A stretch of 64,000 nt of DNA from SVFI01 sp045588655 (GTDB taxonomy: Bacteria > Bacillota > Clostridia > Lachnospirales > Lachnospiraceae), in assembly GCA_045588655.1 (NCBI GenBank), contig JAZNEP010000035.1, forward strand, positions 1 to 64,000, given 5' to 3'. The notes below the pieces were generated by a model, which saw only the letters and a program-made list of their open reading frames with translations, did no database searches and was not told where the DNA came from. Below are positions 1 through 8,986 of the stretch, piece by piece. The position numbers and the translations under genes are program-made. Positions within the stretch are counted from its first letter, which is position 1. Each line of letters begins with the position of its first letter.

Positions 1-254
1 CCAAAGAAGGCATTCTGACTGTTGAATATGAAATGCCAGCCGGAATCCTTGCGAAAAATGATGACGGCAGTGTTTGCTTTCATGTGACAACATGGTGTAC
101 CGGTGAAGTTGAAATTCCCGATATTGATTCTTACAACTGGAATGGCATTGAATTTGACAGTCTTAACAGACCACAAATTCTTGCTTACAGCAATCTTGTA
201 AAAACGATACGCCTGTCCTATGAAGATACTGAAGCTGATGACCTGAACGCTTAA
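1..254 (+). CDS. C-terminal part of a protein of unknown function, cut by the window start
   Basis: The frame is open from base 3 with no stop to the left edge, so only the last 83 codons are visible and the real start lies outside the window. The visible part is acidic and rich in Asp, Asn and Trp, with no signal peptide or membrane segment. I do not recognise the family with confidence. It is followed by a DUF4279-type remnant; small proteins of such kinds often sit in accessory or immunity gene clusters, but that is inference. Confidence 0.5.
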   Translation, partial: KEGILTVEYEMPAGILAKNDDGSVCFHVTTWCTGEVEIPDIDSYNWNGIEFDSLNRPQILAYSNLVKTIRLSYEDTEADDLNA

Positions 255-302
255 ATTTCAATTTGTAGGGAACAGAAATAGAAAAAGTTGGTGGAGGAGC
301 AT

Positions 303-485
303 ATGAGTACTCGAAATAGTTGCAATACATATTTCAAGATTGTTGGTAATTTTAATCCAGATGAAGTTTCTAAAGTATTAAACTTAACCCCTGAAAAGAC
401 TTGGAAAATCGGTGATTTGCGACGTAATGGTACGATGTACGATTTTGCTCTTTGGGAAATTGGGGTAATAATACTTTTGCGTTAG
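303..485 (+). pseudogene. DUF4279-like protein, truncated or frameshifted remnant
   Basis: An ATG at 303 follows a GGAGGAG ribosome-binding site at 293-299. The 60 residues (TRNSCNTYFKIVGNF near the N-terminus, then a Trp-Lys-x-Gly-Asp segment) resemble the start of DUF4279 proteins, which are usually about twice as long. The reading frame ends after a short tail of Val, Ile and Leu. A different frame is open from about 460 to a stop at 523-525 that abuts the ATG of the next gene, so a frameshift or internal deletion near 460 is likely. DUF4279 has no established function. Confidence 0.5.
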
Positions 486-525
486 CTATGAATTTGGCAA
501 TAGACGCTGTTACGGAGGTGCAGTA

Positions 526-1398
526 ATGCGAACAGAAAAAGAGATGTATAATTTAATATTAGATATTGCAAAGAATGACGAAAGAATTAGAGCGGTATAT
601 CTTAATGGCTCCAGAACAAATCCAAATGTACCGAAAGACATTTTTCAAGACTATGATGTGGTTTATGTAGTAACTGAAACGTTCCCCTTTATTGAGGATA
701 AGGATTGGATTAAGCGTTTCGGAGAAATTTTGTATATGCAATATCCGGATGAACATCCTGATTATCCGAGTGATAAAGAGAATTTCTATGGTTGGTTAAT
801 GCAGTTTACAGATGGAAATCGGATTGATTTGCATGTTGAAACAATTGGTCATGCACAAGAGAATATTATGAACGATAGCCTGTGTAAAGTTCTTATGGAC
901 AAAGATAATTGTTTGCCAGAGATTTCATCTTCATCTGATAAAAATTATTGGATACATAAACCTACTTTAGAACAGTATCTGTGTACTTGTAGTGAATTTT
1001 GGTGGTGCTTAAATAGTATAGCAAAAGGTCTATGGCGTGAAGAAATCCCTTATGTACAAGATATGTTGAATTTTGTTGTGAGAAAACAGTTGGAGAAGAT
1101 GCTTGCATGGAAAGTGGGTGTAATGACGAATTTCTCGGTTAGCGTTGGCAAGTCAGCAAAGTATATGTACAAATGGCTTTCTGAGGAGGAATGGGAAGAG
1201 TATTTACAGACTTATTGCGGAGCGGATGTCAAATCTATTTGGCAGTCGGTGGAGTTTATGTGTTCTCTATTTGTAGAAACTGCTACATGGGTAGCAGCAG
1301 AACTTCACTATGATTATAACGATACAGAAGCAAATAATAGTATTTACTTCTTAAAAACAGTAAAAGATTTACCAAAGGATGCAAGTGAGGTACTGTAA
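526..1398 (+). CDS. ANT(6)/AadE-like aminoglycoside 6-adenylyltransferase family protein (copy 1)
   Basis: This 290-residue protein matches the aminoglycoside 6-nucleotidyltransferase family in length and layout. The nucleotidyltransferase motif is visible as LNGSRTN near residue 27, followed by the metal-binding DYDVVYVV near 42, then FTDGNRIDLHV near 94. The C-terminal half is helical, as in AadE, which transfers AMP from ATP to streptomycin. The start is set by the ACGGAGG site just upstream. A second, diverged member lies at 2040, and acetyltransferases follow. Chromosomal family members do not always confer resistance, so the substrate is unproven. Confidence 0.8.
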   Translation: MRTEKEMYNLILDIAKNDERIRAVYLNGSRTNPNVPKDIFQDYDVVYVVTETFPFIEDKDWIKRFGEILYMQYPDEHPDYPSDKENFYGWLMQFTDGNRIDLHVETIGHAQENIMNDSLCKVLMDKDNCLPEISSSSDKNYWIHKPTLEQYLCTCSEFWWCLNSIAKGLWREEIPYVQDMLNFVVRKQLEKMLAWKVGVMTNFSVSVGKSAKYMYKWLSEEEWEEYLQTYCGADVKSIWQSVEFMCSLFVETATWVAAELHYDYNDTEANNSIYFLKTVKDLPKDASEVL

Positions 1399-1524
1399 GA
1401 AATATAAACTTTGAGTGTTAGATTATAAAGAGAGAAAAAATTTAATTCAATAACATAATCGAAACTTCTTTCAGTCTTACGGAGAGATTGTAGGCACGTG
1501 AATTTAAATTTGTGGAGAGCTATT

Positions 1525-1941
1525 ATGGAGTACAAAATATTAGAACAGCAAGATATTAAGTTAATGAAATATTTTGCTGATGATGTGAACACAAAATATG
1601 ATGAGGCTCTTCTTAATACTTTTTTAGAAGAGGAAAATACCTATGGCTATGTTGCTAAAGAAAGCGACGTTATACTTGGTTTTGCATATGGATATGTATT
1701 GGTTAGGCCGGACGGAATAAAAGATTTTTATTTGCATGCTATTGATATAACGGAAGGCTATCGGAAGCAGGGTTATGGAACAGAGTTGATGAACTATATT
1801 AATACGCATTCCAAGAGTATCGGTTGTAGGAAATTGTTTTTGATAACGAATAAGAGCAATGTGTCGGCTTGTAGATGCTATGAGAAAGCAGGAGGTATCA
1901 GTACATCTAATGATGATATTGTATATGTATATAGAGAATAG
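1525..1941 (+). CDS. GNAT acetyltransferase, AAC(3)-I-like
   Basis: The 138-residue product is one GNAT fold. The acetyl-CoA loop is seen as YRKQGYGTEL near residue 86, preceded by the strand FYLHAIDI. The C-terminal SNVSACRCYEKAGG is the usual GNAT motif B. The strand before the loop resembles aminoglycoside 3-N-acetyltransferase type I proteins, so aminoglycosides are a possible substrate. The ATG at 1525 is preferred over an upstream in-frame start at 1498 because GTGGAGAG lies 5-12 bases before it. It sits between two ANT(6)-like genes. Confidence 0.7.
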   Translation: MEYKILEQQDIKLMKYFADDVNTKYDEALLNTFLEEENTYGYVAKESDVILGFAYGYVLVRPDGIKDFYLHAIDITEGYRKQGYGTELMNYINTHSKSIGCRKLFLITNKSNVSACRCYEKAGGISTSNDDIVYVYRE

Positions 1942-2039
1942 AAGTACGACAACAAGTTCGTAAACTTTAGTTCATAGGAATAACAAATACTAATTTGCAG
2001 AGCATTGGAACATGAATTTTATGTACGTCTGGAGAGAAT

Positions 2040-2927
2040 ATGAGAAATAAAGAAGAAATGTTGAAGCTGATAATGGATGTAGCAATAAAGGATGAACGAA
2101 TCAGAGCTGTGACTATGGAAGGTTCGCAGGTAAGTAAAAACGCAACACAGGACCGATATTGCGATTTTGATATATCCTATGTAGTTAATGATATACGCCA
2201 GTTTACAAAAGATCATAAATGGGTTGAAATCTTTGGCGATATCCTGATTGTACAATATCCAATGGACTGGTATTCTCATCCATATGATTATGCAGGACAC
2301 GATAATTTTGCATATCTAATACAGTTTAAAGATGGAAATAGAATAGATTTGACGTTGATAGATGTTTGTAATATCGAAAAAGAGCAAAGCTACTGTGAAC
2401 CACGAATTGTTCTGTTAAATAAGGACAATTTTATAGAATTAAAGCAAATAACCGACGAAAGCATTTTTTACATCCGAAAACCATCCCAAATGGAATACGA
2501 TAATACCTGTAATGAATTTAGGTGGTTGAGTGTCTATATTTCAAAAGGGTTGTGCAGAAGAGAAATCTATTATGCAAAATATGCATACGATGTTTTAATG
2601 ATGGAAATGTTTATCAAAATGTTGAACTGGAAAATCGGAATAGATAATGATTTTGAGGTGACTACCGGCGCCCATAGCAAATATCTAAAAAGATTTTTAA
2701 CAGTGAATGAAATGGAGAGATTTCAGAGTGTTTTCCCGAATGGTACATACGAAGATATATGGAGCAAATTGTACGTTATTTATGATTATTTTGCAGAACT
2801 TGCGGACTATGTCGGGAATGCACTGAGATATGGTTTTGATGCAAAAGAAACAGAAGAAGTAAGAATGTTTTTATTGGAACGTCAGAAACAAAGTGTAAAT
2901 GAGTTTTCAACTTGTGGAGGTTCATAA
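2040..2927 (+). CDS. ANT(6)/AadE-like adenylyltransferase family protein (copy 2)
   Basis: A 295-residue protein with the same architecture as the product at 526. It has MEGSQVSK near residue 26 in place of the usual GSR, CDFDISYVV near 41 for metal binding, and FKDGNRIDLTL near 98. The Arg after GS is Gln here, a change in the nucleotide-binding loop that could affect activity. The start follows a GGAGAG site at 2031. The two copies are clearly diverged, not a recent duplication. Its substrate is unknown; streptomycin adenylylation is the family's known activity. Confidence 0.75.
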   Translation: MRNKEEMLKLIMDVAIKDERIRAVTMEGSQVSKNATQDRYCDFDISYVVNDIRQFTKDHKWVEIFGDILIVQYPMDWYSHPYDYAGHDNFAYLIQFKDGNRIDLTLIDVCNIEKEQSYCEPRIVLLNKDNFIELKQITDESIFYIRKPSQMEYDNTCNEFRWLSVYISKGLCRREIYYAKYAYDVLMMEMFIKMLNWKIGIDNDFEVTTGAHSKYLKRFLTVNEMERFQSVFPNGTYEDIWSKLYVIYDYFAELADYVGNALRYGFDAKETEEVRMFLLERQKQSVNEFSTCGGS

Positions 2928-2931
2928 AGCA

Positions 2932-3387
2932 ATGGAAATAAATGCATATGAAATGAAGTACATAAATGCGCCGGTCGAGCAGAGCACGATTGTTTGCATT
3001 CCCTTCGAAAAGAAGTATTTTCAAGAATACATGAGAATATACAATGAATGTTTCTTCGAAATGAGAAAAGCACTTGATATTCATCCGTACAATTTCTTGA
3101 GTGCTTACGAACAGATTGCAGAAAAAGTAGAAGATATCTATTTACTGGTAGACAGAGGCGAGCTTATTGGATCGATAGCCTGTTATGGTAATGAAATAGA
3201 TGATCTAATTGTGAATAAGGAATTTCAACATAGAGGATATGGAAAACAACTTTTGCTATGGGGAATGCATTATATTAGGGAAAAAAGCAGAGGACCTATT
3301 ACTTTGCATGTTGCTGAGTGGAATGAAAATGCTCTTATGTTATACAAAAAAGCGGGATTTGAGATATCAGTTAAGATATCCGTTTAG
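2932..3387 (+). CDS. GNAT family N-acetyltransferase
   Basis: About 151 residues with one GNAT domain. The acetyl-CoA loop is FQHRGYGKQLL near residue 97, followed by LHVAEWNENALMLYKKAGF, which is the conserved C-terminal part. The ATG at 2932 follows GTGGAGG at 2914-2920. An upstream in-frame start at 2899 would overlap the previous gene and lacks a site of its own. It lies 4 bases after the second ANT(6)-like gene, so the two are probably co-transcribed. The substrate cannot be told from sequence. Confidence 0.75.
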   Translation: MEINAYEMKYINAPVEQSTIVCIPFEKKYFQEYMRIYNECFFEMRKALDIHPYNFLSAYEQIAEKVEDIYLLVDRGELIGSIACYGNEIDDLIVNKEFQHRGYGKQLLLWGMHYIREKSRGPITLHVAEWNENALMLYKKAGFEISVKISV

Positions 3388-3399
3388 AGAGGTGAAAAT

Positions 3400-3819
3400 A
3401 TGTTAGAAATCAGATATGTACAATCAGAAGATAAGGAATTTTGGTATCGTCTTGACAGACATTTGCCGGAAGCAGAATTTGAGAATAAGGTCCGTGATAA
3501 AAGAGGATATATTTTATTAGACGACGATAAACCGGTAGGACTGCTGCGATATAATCTTTTTTGGGATAATACACCATTTTGCACCATGTTGTTTATTGAC
3601 TGGGAATGTCATGGAAAAGGCTATGGGAAAAAGCTTATGGAGCATTGGGAAGCAGATATGAAATCCCAAGGATATGGTATGCTTTTGACATCGACACAGG
3701 TGGATGAAGAAGCGCAGCATTTTTATAGAAAACTAGGATATAAGGATTGTGGTGGCTTTGTGATAGATGTTCCGGGATATGAGCAGCCAATGGAGATGTT
3801 TTTGATTAAGGGGATTTAG
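3400..3819 (+). CDS. GNAT family N-acetyltransferase
   Basis: A 139-residue single-domain GNAT protein. The acetyl-CoA loop is CHGKGYGKKLM near residue 70 and the C-terminal helix is EEAQHFYRKLGY. An AGAGGTGA ribosome-binding site lies just before the ATG. It starts 12 bases after the preceding GNAT gene and is probably in the same transcript. Substrate unknown. Confidence 0.75.
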   Translation: MLEIRYVQSEDKEFWYRLDRHLPEAEFENKVRDKRGYILLDDDKPVGLLRYNLFWDNTPFCTMLFIDWECHGKGYGKKLMEHWEADMKSQGYGMLLTSTQVDEEAQHFYRKLGYKDCGGFVIDVPGYEQPMEMFLIKGI

Positions 3820-3857
3820 CAGATAGCAAATAATACTTATCGTTACGGAGGCAAAAG

Positions 3858-4622
3858 ATGATAGCAGATTTACATGTGCACACAGAGTTTTCATGCGATT
3901 CCGATGCGGATATAGAGCAGTATGTAAAACGTGCAATTGAAAGAAACATACATACCATTTGTTTTACGGATCATGTCGATATGAATGAAAACGATTACGG
4001 ATATAACTACTATTCGCCGGAGCGTTATTTTGAAAAATTCAAGCAAGTAAAAGAGAAATATGACAGCCGTATAAAGTTATATGCAGGGATTGAGTTTGGA
4101 GAGCCGCATTTGTATGCAGATAAGTTGAGAGAATTATCAAGCAATCCATATGATTATATCATAGGGAGTATTCATTGGATTGGGAATATGTTCCCTTGTC
4201 AGAAAGTCAGAGAGCAATACTGCGCGAAAGAATTTTATACCCTGTATTGGAAAGAGGTATTAAATGCGGTAAAACAGGGCGGTTTTGATGCATTGGGACA
4301 TATAGATTTTCCTAAAAGATATTATGGAGAAATTTATTATTCAGAGTCAAAAATAAAAGATATATTTCATCGATTATTAGAAAAAGACATGGTGATAGAA
4401 ATTAATTCATCTTCACTTCGGAAGGGGCATAGCGAGACGATGCCCGGGAGAGAATTGCTGGAGATTTATAAAGAATGTGGTGGAATGTATGTTACGGTTG
4501 GATCGGACGCACATGAAGTAGATGATGTTGGCGCAGATTATGATATTGCCCATAAGCTGATGGAAGATTTGGGATTAGAAGAAGTAATATATGAGCAGAG
4601 AAAAAGAAAAGATATAGCGTAA
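3858..4622 (+). CDS. PHP-domain phosphoesterase, histidinol-phosphatase (HisK) type
   Basis: The 254-residue protein carries the full set of PHP metal ligands: DLHVHTEFS near residue 4, FTDHVDMN near 36, GIEFGE near 76, GSIHWIG near 96, GHIDFPKR near 148 and VGSDAHEVDD near 215. This is the HisK-type class, which hydrolyses histidinol phosphate or related phosphoesters with two or three metal ions. No histidine biosynthesis genes are adjacent, so another phosphoester substrate is possible. The start follows ACGGAGG at 3845-3851. Confidence 0.8.
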   Translation: MIADLHVHTEFSCDSDADIEQYVKRAIERNIHTICFTDHVDMNENDYGYNYYSPERYFEKFKQVKEKYDSRIKLYAGIEFGEPHLYADKLRELSSNPYDYIIGSIHWIGNMFPCQKVREQYCAKEFYTLYWKEVLNAVKQGGFDALGHIDFPKRYYGEIYYSESKIKDIFHRLLEKDMVIEINSSSLRKGHSETMPGRELLEIYKECGGMYVTVGSDAHEVDDVGADYDIAHKLMEDLGLEEVIYEQRKRKDIA

Positions 4623-4646
4623 TTTTACGGATGGGAGGATTGGTGA

Positions 4647-5420
4647 ATGGAAAATAAATGGGATTCTGAACAGTATTTAAAATATGAAAAGGAGAGGACT
4701 CAGCCGGCAATTGATTTGGTCAGACGAGTGGAAGGGCGAAAGGTGTCGTCAGCCCTTGATGTCGGATGCGGTCCGGGGAACAGTTCTGCGGTGGTAAAGA
4801 CGATGTTTCCAAATGCAGACGTATTGGGAATTGATTTTTCTTCAGATATGATAGAGCGAGCCAAAAAGGATCACACCGATATCACATTTGAGCAATGGGA
4901 TGCAGATGTGTTTACAAAGGAGTCGAGTCGAAAATTTGATTTAATCTTTTCCAATGCCTGTCTGCAATGGCTTCCGGATCAATATAAGACTATTACGAAT
5001 TTATATAAACTTCTGAATGACGGCGGAATCATGGCAATTCAGATTCCTTGCAATTTTGATGAGCCGATTCACCATCTGATTCATAAGGTAGTTACCGGTG
5101 AGAAGTGGAAAACAGTTATCAAAAAAGAAAGAGATTATGTCATGGGAACTGTGGAAGATTATTATAATGTAATCTCTGCGCTGACGGATGAATTTGATAT
5201 CTGGACAACCACATACCATCATGTGCTTCCTTCCCATGAGGCAATTTGGGCGTGGTACGAGGGAACGGGTTTAAGACCTTATCTTTCTCAAATTGATGAT
5301 TCAATGAAGGCAGAATTTAAGGAAGATATCATGGAAGAGATTAAGGTAAATTACCCTTTGCAGAAAAATGGTAAAGTAATCTTTGATTTCCCACGATTGT
5401 TTTTTATGGTTGAAAAATAA
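4647..5420 (+). CDS. SAM-dependent methyltransferase, trans-aconitate 2-methyltransferase-like
   Basis: A 257-residue class I methyltransferase. The SAM-binding motif I is LDVGCGPGNS near residue 38, followed by GIDFSSDM near 63, an acidic loop, and FSNACLQWLPD near 97. The N-terminal WDSEQYLKYEKERTQPA and the central ALQWLPD-type motif are typical of Tam, which methylates trans-aconitate. The neighbouring genes are mostly drug-modifying-type enzymes, so another substrate is possible. A GGGAGG site precedes the ATG. Confidence 0.75.
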   Translation: MENKWDSEQYLKYEKERTQPAIDLVRRVEGRKVSSALDVGCGPGNSSAVVKTMFPNADVLGIDFSSDMIERAKKDHTDITFEQWDADVFTKESSRKFDLIFSNACLQWLPDQYKTITNLYKLLNDGGIMAIQIPCNFDEPIHHLIHKVVTGEKWKTVIKKERDYVMGTVEDYYNVISALTDEFDIWTTTYHHVLPSHEAIWAWYEGTGLRPYLSQIDDSMKAEFKEDIMEEIKVNYPLQKNGKVIFDFPRLFFMVEK

Positions 5421-5443
5421 TATTTATAGTTATGGAGGAAAAG

Positions 5444-6016
5444 GTGGAAATTTTAATCAGAATTGCAAGAGAAGAAGATGCAGAAGATTTGTTAAATATA
5501 TATGCACATTATGTTAAAAACACAGCAATTACATTTGAACATGAAGTTCCTACGTTGGAAGAGTTTACAAGCAGAATAAGTGAAACGCTGAAAAATTATC
5601 CGTATTTGGTAGTAGTGATTGATGGAAAAATAGCGGGATATATTTATGCGGGAAGATTCAGAACAAGAGCATCATATGCATGGAGTGCATCAACTTCAAT
5701 ATATATAGATAAACAGTATCATAGAAGGGGAATTGGGAAACTTCTTTATGCAGAACTTGAAAAGATTTTGGTGAAACAAAATGTTGTCAATGTTTATGCA
5801 GGGGCCGCTGATCCGGTGGAAGAAGATGAATATCTTACACGCAATAGTGAATATTTTCATGAAGCTATGGGATATAAAGTTGTTGCAAGATATCATGAAT
5901 GCGGAAGTAAATTTGGCAGATGGTACAACTTGATTGAGATGGAAAAAATAATAGGTGAGCGAACTTGTCCGCCGAAGGAATTTATTCCGTTCAATGAATT
6001 AAAGTTGCCAAATTAG
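5444..6016 (+). CDS. GNAT acetyltransferase, phosphinothricin N-acetyltransferase (Pat/YncA) type
   Basis: About 190 residues with the Pat/Bar/YncA signature: an early ARE-x-D-A-E-D, then YVKNTAITFEHEVP, then YHRRGIGKLLYAELE as the acetyl-CoA loop, ending in HEAMGYK and a GRWYNLIEMEK strand. Family members acetylate phosphinothricin or methionine sulfoximine/sulfone. The GTG at 5444 is the likely start because GGAGG at 5434-5438 sits 5 bases before it. The ATG at 5432 overlaps that Shine-Dalgarno sequence and has none upstream. Confidence 0.75.
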   Translation: MEILIRIAREEDAEDLLNIYAHYVKNTAITFEHEVPTLEEFTSRISETLKNYPYLVVVIDGKIAGYIYAGRFRTRASYAWSASTSIYIDKQYHRRGIGKLLYAELEKILVKQNVVNVYAGAADPVEEDEYLTRNSEYFHEAMGYKVVARYHECGSKFGRWYNLIEMEKIIGERTCPPKEFIPFNELKLPN

Positions 6017-6045
6017 ACAAATTCTAAACTATGGAGATATAAAAC

Positions 6046-6618
6046 ATGATTACATATAAAGAAGTAGATAAAACCTTTTTTGAATTATATGACAAGGTTG
6101 ATATGAAAGTAAATGTAAGCTCAGAATACAAAGTCCAAAGAATCAATAACGGTCTCGGCGGTCTTCTTTTAGAAGAAGTATCGGTGGAGCCATATGTTAA
6201 AGATTTGGGTATTTACGAACGGGCGACAGACTATGAAAAAGAATTTGATATTACGAATTGCAGATTTTATATGGCATTTGACGGCGACCTTCCGGTCGGA
6301 GCAATGACAGTGCTCGGGACAACAGAAGGAATAAATATGCTATGCGGACGTAAAGATGCCTGCGTTTTATGGGATATTCGCGTTTCGGATACATATAAAC
6401 GAAAAGGAATTGGACAAACCCTGTTTGATATGGGACTTCAGAACGCAAAAAAGGATGGATATAAGCAAATGATTATTGAGTGTCAGAATAACAATGTCCA
6501 GGCATGCAGGTTTTATCAAAAACAGGGAGCGGTATTATCAAAAATAGATATGTATGCTTACTATTTTGATCCGAAAATACGAAATGAAGTTCAATTTATA
6601 TGGTATTTGGATATTTAG
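6046..6618 (+). CDS. GNAT acetyltransferase, streptothricin N-acetyltransferase (SAT)-like
   Basis: The 190-residue protein aligns with streptothricin acetyltransferases along its length. It has a variable N-terminus, LWDIRVSDTYKRKGIGQTL near residue 109 as the acetyl-CoA loop, ECQNNNVQACRFYQKQG near 145, and the closing EVQFIWYLDI, which is characteristic of SAT proteins. These acetylate the beta-lysine of streptothricin. A GGAG site lies about 9 bases before the ATG. Resistance is inferred from family resemblance only. Confidence 0.75.
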   Translation: MITYKEVDKTFFELYDKVDMKVNVSSEYKVQRINNGLGGLLLEEVSVEPYVKDLGIYERATDYEKEFDITNCRFYMAFDGDLPVGAMTVLGTTEGINMLCGRKDACVLWDIRVSDTYKRKGIGQTLFDMGLQNAKKDGYKQMIIECQNNNVQACRFYQKQGAVLSKIDMYAYYFDPKIRNEVQFIWYLDI

Positions 6619-6654
6619 ACCAATGTACAGGTGAACAAAAGAGAGGTGTAAAGC

Positions 6655-7386
6655 ATGAGAGAACGAGTGATGACAGACCCAAAAGAATTGGTAAGAGTGG
6701 AATTGAAAAATGCAGGATTTAACATTGACTTGATACAAGTACCAAAGAGAGTATTTTTATTGGCTGATGGTATTTATGACGCGATGATTGAAAGAGGATG
6801 CGGGGAATATAAGTACCCTTTAGGCGGAGATCTATATGTATTAAAGAACAATCCGGAAGTTGGCTTTGTGAAAGGTGAAATGTGCTCTCCGGGAATTGCG
6901 ACACAGGCAGAAGACCTGATTGCCGGTGGCGTTAAAGAGTTTATTCATGTTGGACTGGCTGGAGGAATCAATCAGGAGCTTAACATAGGTGATGTTGTTT
7001 TGACCGATGGGGCATATAATGATACTGCAGTAGCCGGACTGTATGGATTTGCTTATGAGTTTCTTGAGACTACACAGTCATTAACTGATGAAATAGAGCA
7101 AGTGTTAAGTGGAAAAGGAATTTGTTTTAACAGAGGGAAGCATTGGACAACGGATGCAGGTTATCATGAGACATGGGGGCAGATTCTGGATTATCGTGCA
7201 AAAGGAGCGTTGTGTGTAGAGATGGAAGGCGTCGGATTGTTTACGATTGCTAAGTACAGAGGATGCGCTGCTACGGCAATGTACATTATTACTGACGTTA
7301 TTTCGGAAGATGGCTGGCATTTAGGATGGGAAGGCAACCAAATTGACGAAATGATTAAAAAAATTCTGGATGTGATAGCAGGATAA
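6655..7386 (+). CDS. Nucleoside phosphorylase (PNP/UDP family)
   Basis: The 243-residue protein has the phosphorylase superfamily 1 fold. HVGLAGGINQELNIGDVV near residue 98 is the phosphate/ribose site region, CVEMEGVGLFTIAK near 187 is the ribose-binding Met-Glu motif, and IITDVISEDG near 208 carries the catalytic Asp. It splits a nucleoside with phosphate into base and ribose-1-phosphate. Uridine or purine preference cannot be assigned by eye. AGAGGTG precedes the ATG. Confidence 0.8.
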   Translation: MRERVMTDPKELVRVELKNAGFNIDLIQVPKRVFLLADGIYDAMIERGCGEYKYPLGGDLYVLKNNPEVGFVKGEMCSPGIATQAEDLIAGGVKEFIHVGLAGGINQELNIGDVVLTDGAYNDTAVAGLYGFAYEFLETTQSLTDEIEQVLSGKGICFNRGKHWTTDAGYHETWGQILDYRAKGALCVEMEGVGLFTIAKYRGCAATAMYIITDVISEDGWHLGWEGNQIDEMIKKILDVIAG

Positions 7387-7575
7387 AAATTCGATTGCTT
7401 AAGATTTTGAGGAAATGGTTGCTTGGAAAAAAGAATTATTTGATTTTTGATAATATAAGCAATTATGAGAATCACATGAGTCTGGAAAGCGTTTATCATA
7501 TAGACGCATTGTCTGATGGAGAGAGGGCAGATGATATTATAACTCAATCAGCAGAAAACGGAGGAAAAGCAGATT

Positions 7576-8226
7576 ATGAATTACCGAATAGAAGGAAATG
7601 AATTGATTATTAAAGGGCTGTTTTCAGAAAAAAGATATGATTTCCAGGAACTGACGAAAGTGAGCATGGTAAAAGAAATTCGTATTTATAAAGGAGAAAA
7701 ATGCATCCTGAAAGAGAAGAGTCAGGAAAAAAGATGTATGTATGCCATGGATTTGATGCGATTGGCTGTGAAGAATAATTTGATTTATGAAGCACAAGAG
7801 TGCTGGTTTGAAGAGAAAATTTCCATCGATAATGTAGCTGCTTATGGTATGTCGGTAGAGGAAAAGATAAAAGAAGAATATTCTGATTATGTGAAACAGG
7901 AGCTGGGGAACGAATATGAATTGGTTGTTACCACGGATAGTTCACCTTATTATTTCACATTATTTGTGAATGTCTATCGCAACGGCGAGAAAATGTATAT
8001 AAACGATGAGGAAGAATGTAAGTGGTGCTATGTTTGGCTAAATGGAAAAAAGGATATTCATTTACATTGTTTTGATGTGGTGATGCCAATATACATAGAT
8101 GTGGAAAAGCAGAAATTTAAGTTAACGAAGTTGGGGGATTTGCAAGTTGATATGGATGAAATCAAAGAGCAGATCTGTCTGATGAAGAGATCTGAAATTG
8201 TTACAGTGAAAAGTATCCTGAAATAG
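7576..8226 (+). CDS. Protein of unknown function
   Basis: A 216-residue soluble protein with no recognised domain, signal peptide or membrane segment. It starts with alternating strands (a possible beta-rich N-terminus to about residue 50) and carries Glu/Lys-rich helical stretches and a central run of aromatic residues (SSPYYFTLFVNVY). The start is set by CGGAGGAAAA upstream of ATG 7576. It lies between a nucleoside phosphorylase and an MBL hydrolase; 10 bases separate it from the latter, so they are probably one unit. Confidence 0.6.
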   Translation: MNYRIEGNELIIKGLFSEKRYDFQELTKVSMVKEIRIYKGEKCILKEKSQEKRCMYAMDLMRLAVKNNLIYEAQECWFEEKISIDNVAAYGMSVEEKIKEEYSDYVKQELGNEYELVVTTDSSPYYFTLFVNVYRNGEKMYINDEEECKWCYVWLNGKKDIHLHCFDVVMPIYIDVEKQKFKLTKLGDLQVDMDEIKEQICLMKRSEIVTVKSILK

Positions 8227-8236
8227 AGGTGACAGA

Positions 8237-8968
8237 ATGGCTAGTAAATTTATGAAGGTGACCGATAGGATATATCTTTTCAGCGGTGAGCAAGAAACAG
8301 ATAGACCGTTTTTGTATTATATTAAGGGACGTGATTACAGTGTTGCTATAGATGCAGGGCAATCGAAAGAGCACGTGGAACAATTTTATTCCGCTCTACA
8401 AAAAGAAGGTTTTTCAATTCCGAAATATACAATTATAACACACTGGCATTGGGACCATTCTTTTGGTCTTCCATATATTCAAGGTGAGTCTATTTCCAGT
8501 CAATTAACACGGCAACAATTAGAAGTTGTTTCAAATTGGAAATGGACGAAAAAAGATATGGAACAACGTGCAAAAGATGGAACAGATATCATGTTTGTTA
8601 ATGAATGTATACAAAAAGTTTATACAGAGTTATCTATGATAAAAATCGTGACAACTGATATTGTGGTCAATGATAATATGAAACTTGATTTAGGCGATAT
8701 TCAATTAGAACTTTACGCACGAGATTCCATACATAGTCGAGATGCGTTATTGGTGTATATACCAAGTGAAAAGGCGCTATTTGTTGGAGATGCTGACTGT
8801 GAAGATATCTATAATAATGGCGAAGTTAAGTTAAGTAGGGTAAGGGCCTATCGAGAGTTTATAAACAAGTTGGAGTTTGAAAGATATTTTTTAGGTCATG
8901 AGTTTCCCGATAATAAAGAGAGTGTAACTAATTATTTGGATGAATTGGAGAGAAATGCTTTAGAATAA
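8237..8968 (+). CDS. MBL-fold metallo-hydrolase
   Basis: A 243-residue metallo-beta-lactamase-fold protein. The zinc motif is THWHWDHSFG near residue 69. Later ligands are the His in DSIHSRDA near 161 and the Asp in FVGDADCEDI near 179, and the closing His is in FLGHEFPD near 219. Family members hydrolyse thioesters, lactones, phosphoesters or beta-lactams. The compact size and lack of a signal peptide point to a cytoplasmic hydrolase, not a secreted beta-lactamase. AGAGGTGA precedes the ATG. Confidence 0.75.
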   Translation: MASKFMKVTDRIYLFSGEQETDRPFLYYIKGRDYSVAIDAGQSKEHVEQFYSALQKEGFSIPKYTIITHWHWDHSFGLPYIQGESISSQLTRQQLEVVSNWKWTKKDMEQRAKDGTDIMFVNECIQKVYTELSMIKIVTTDIVVNDNMKLDLGDIQLELYARDSIHSRDALLVYIPSEKALFVGDADCEDIYNNGEVKLSRVRAYREFINKLEFERYFLGHEFPDNKESVTNYLDELERNALE

Positions 8969-8986
8969 AGCATGATATCTATGGTG

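Noticed and set aside
510..4640. Repeated TTACGGAG motif before several accessory genes as a cassette attachment site
   Set aside because: The shared bases are mostly the ribosome-binding site itself; no longer repeat or inverted arms accompany it.
7395..7601. 68-codon frame from a TTG after the nucleoside phosphorylase
   Set aside because: No ribosome-binding site, no recognisable domain, and it overlaps the well-started gene at 7576. The 189-base gap holds nothing I can support.
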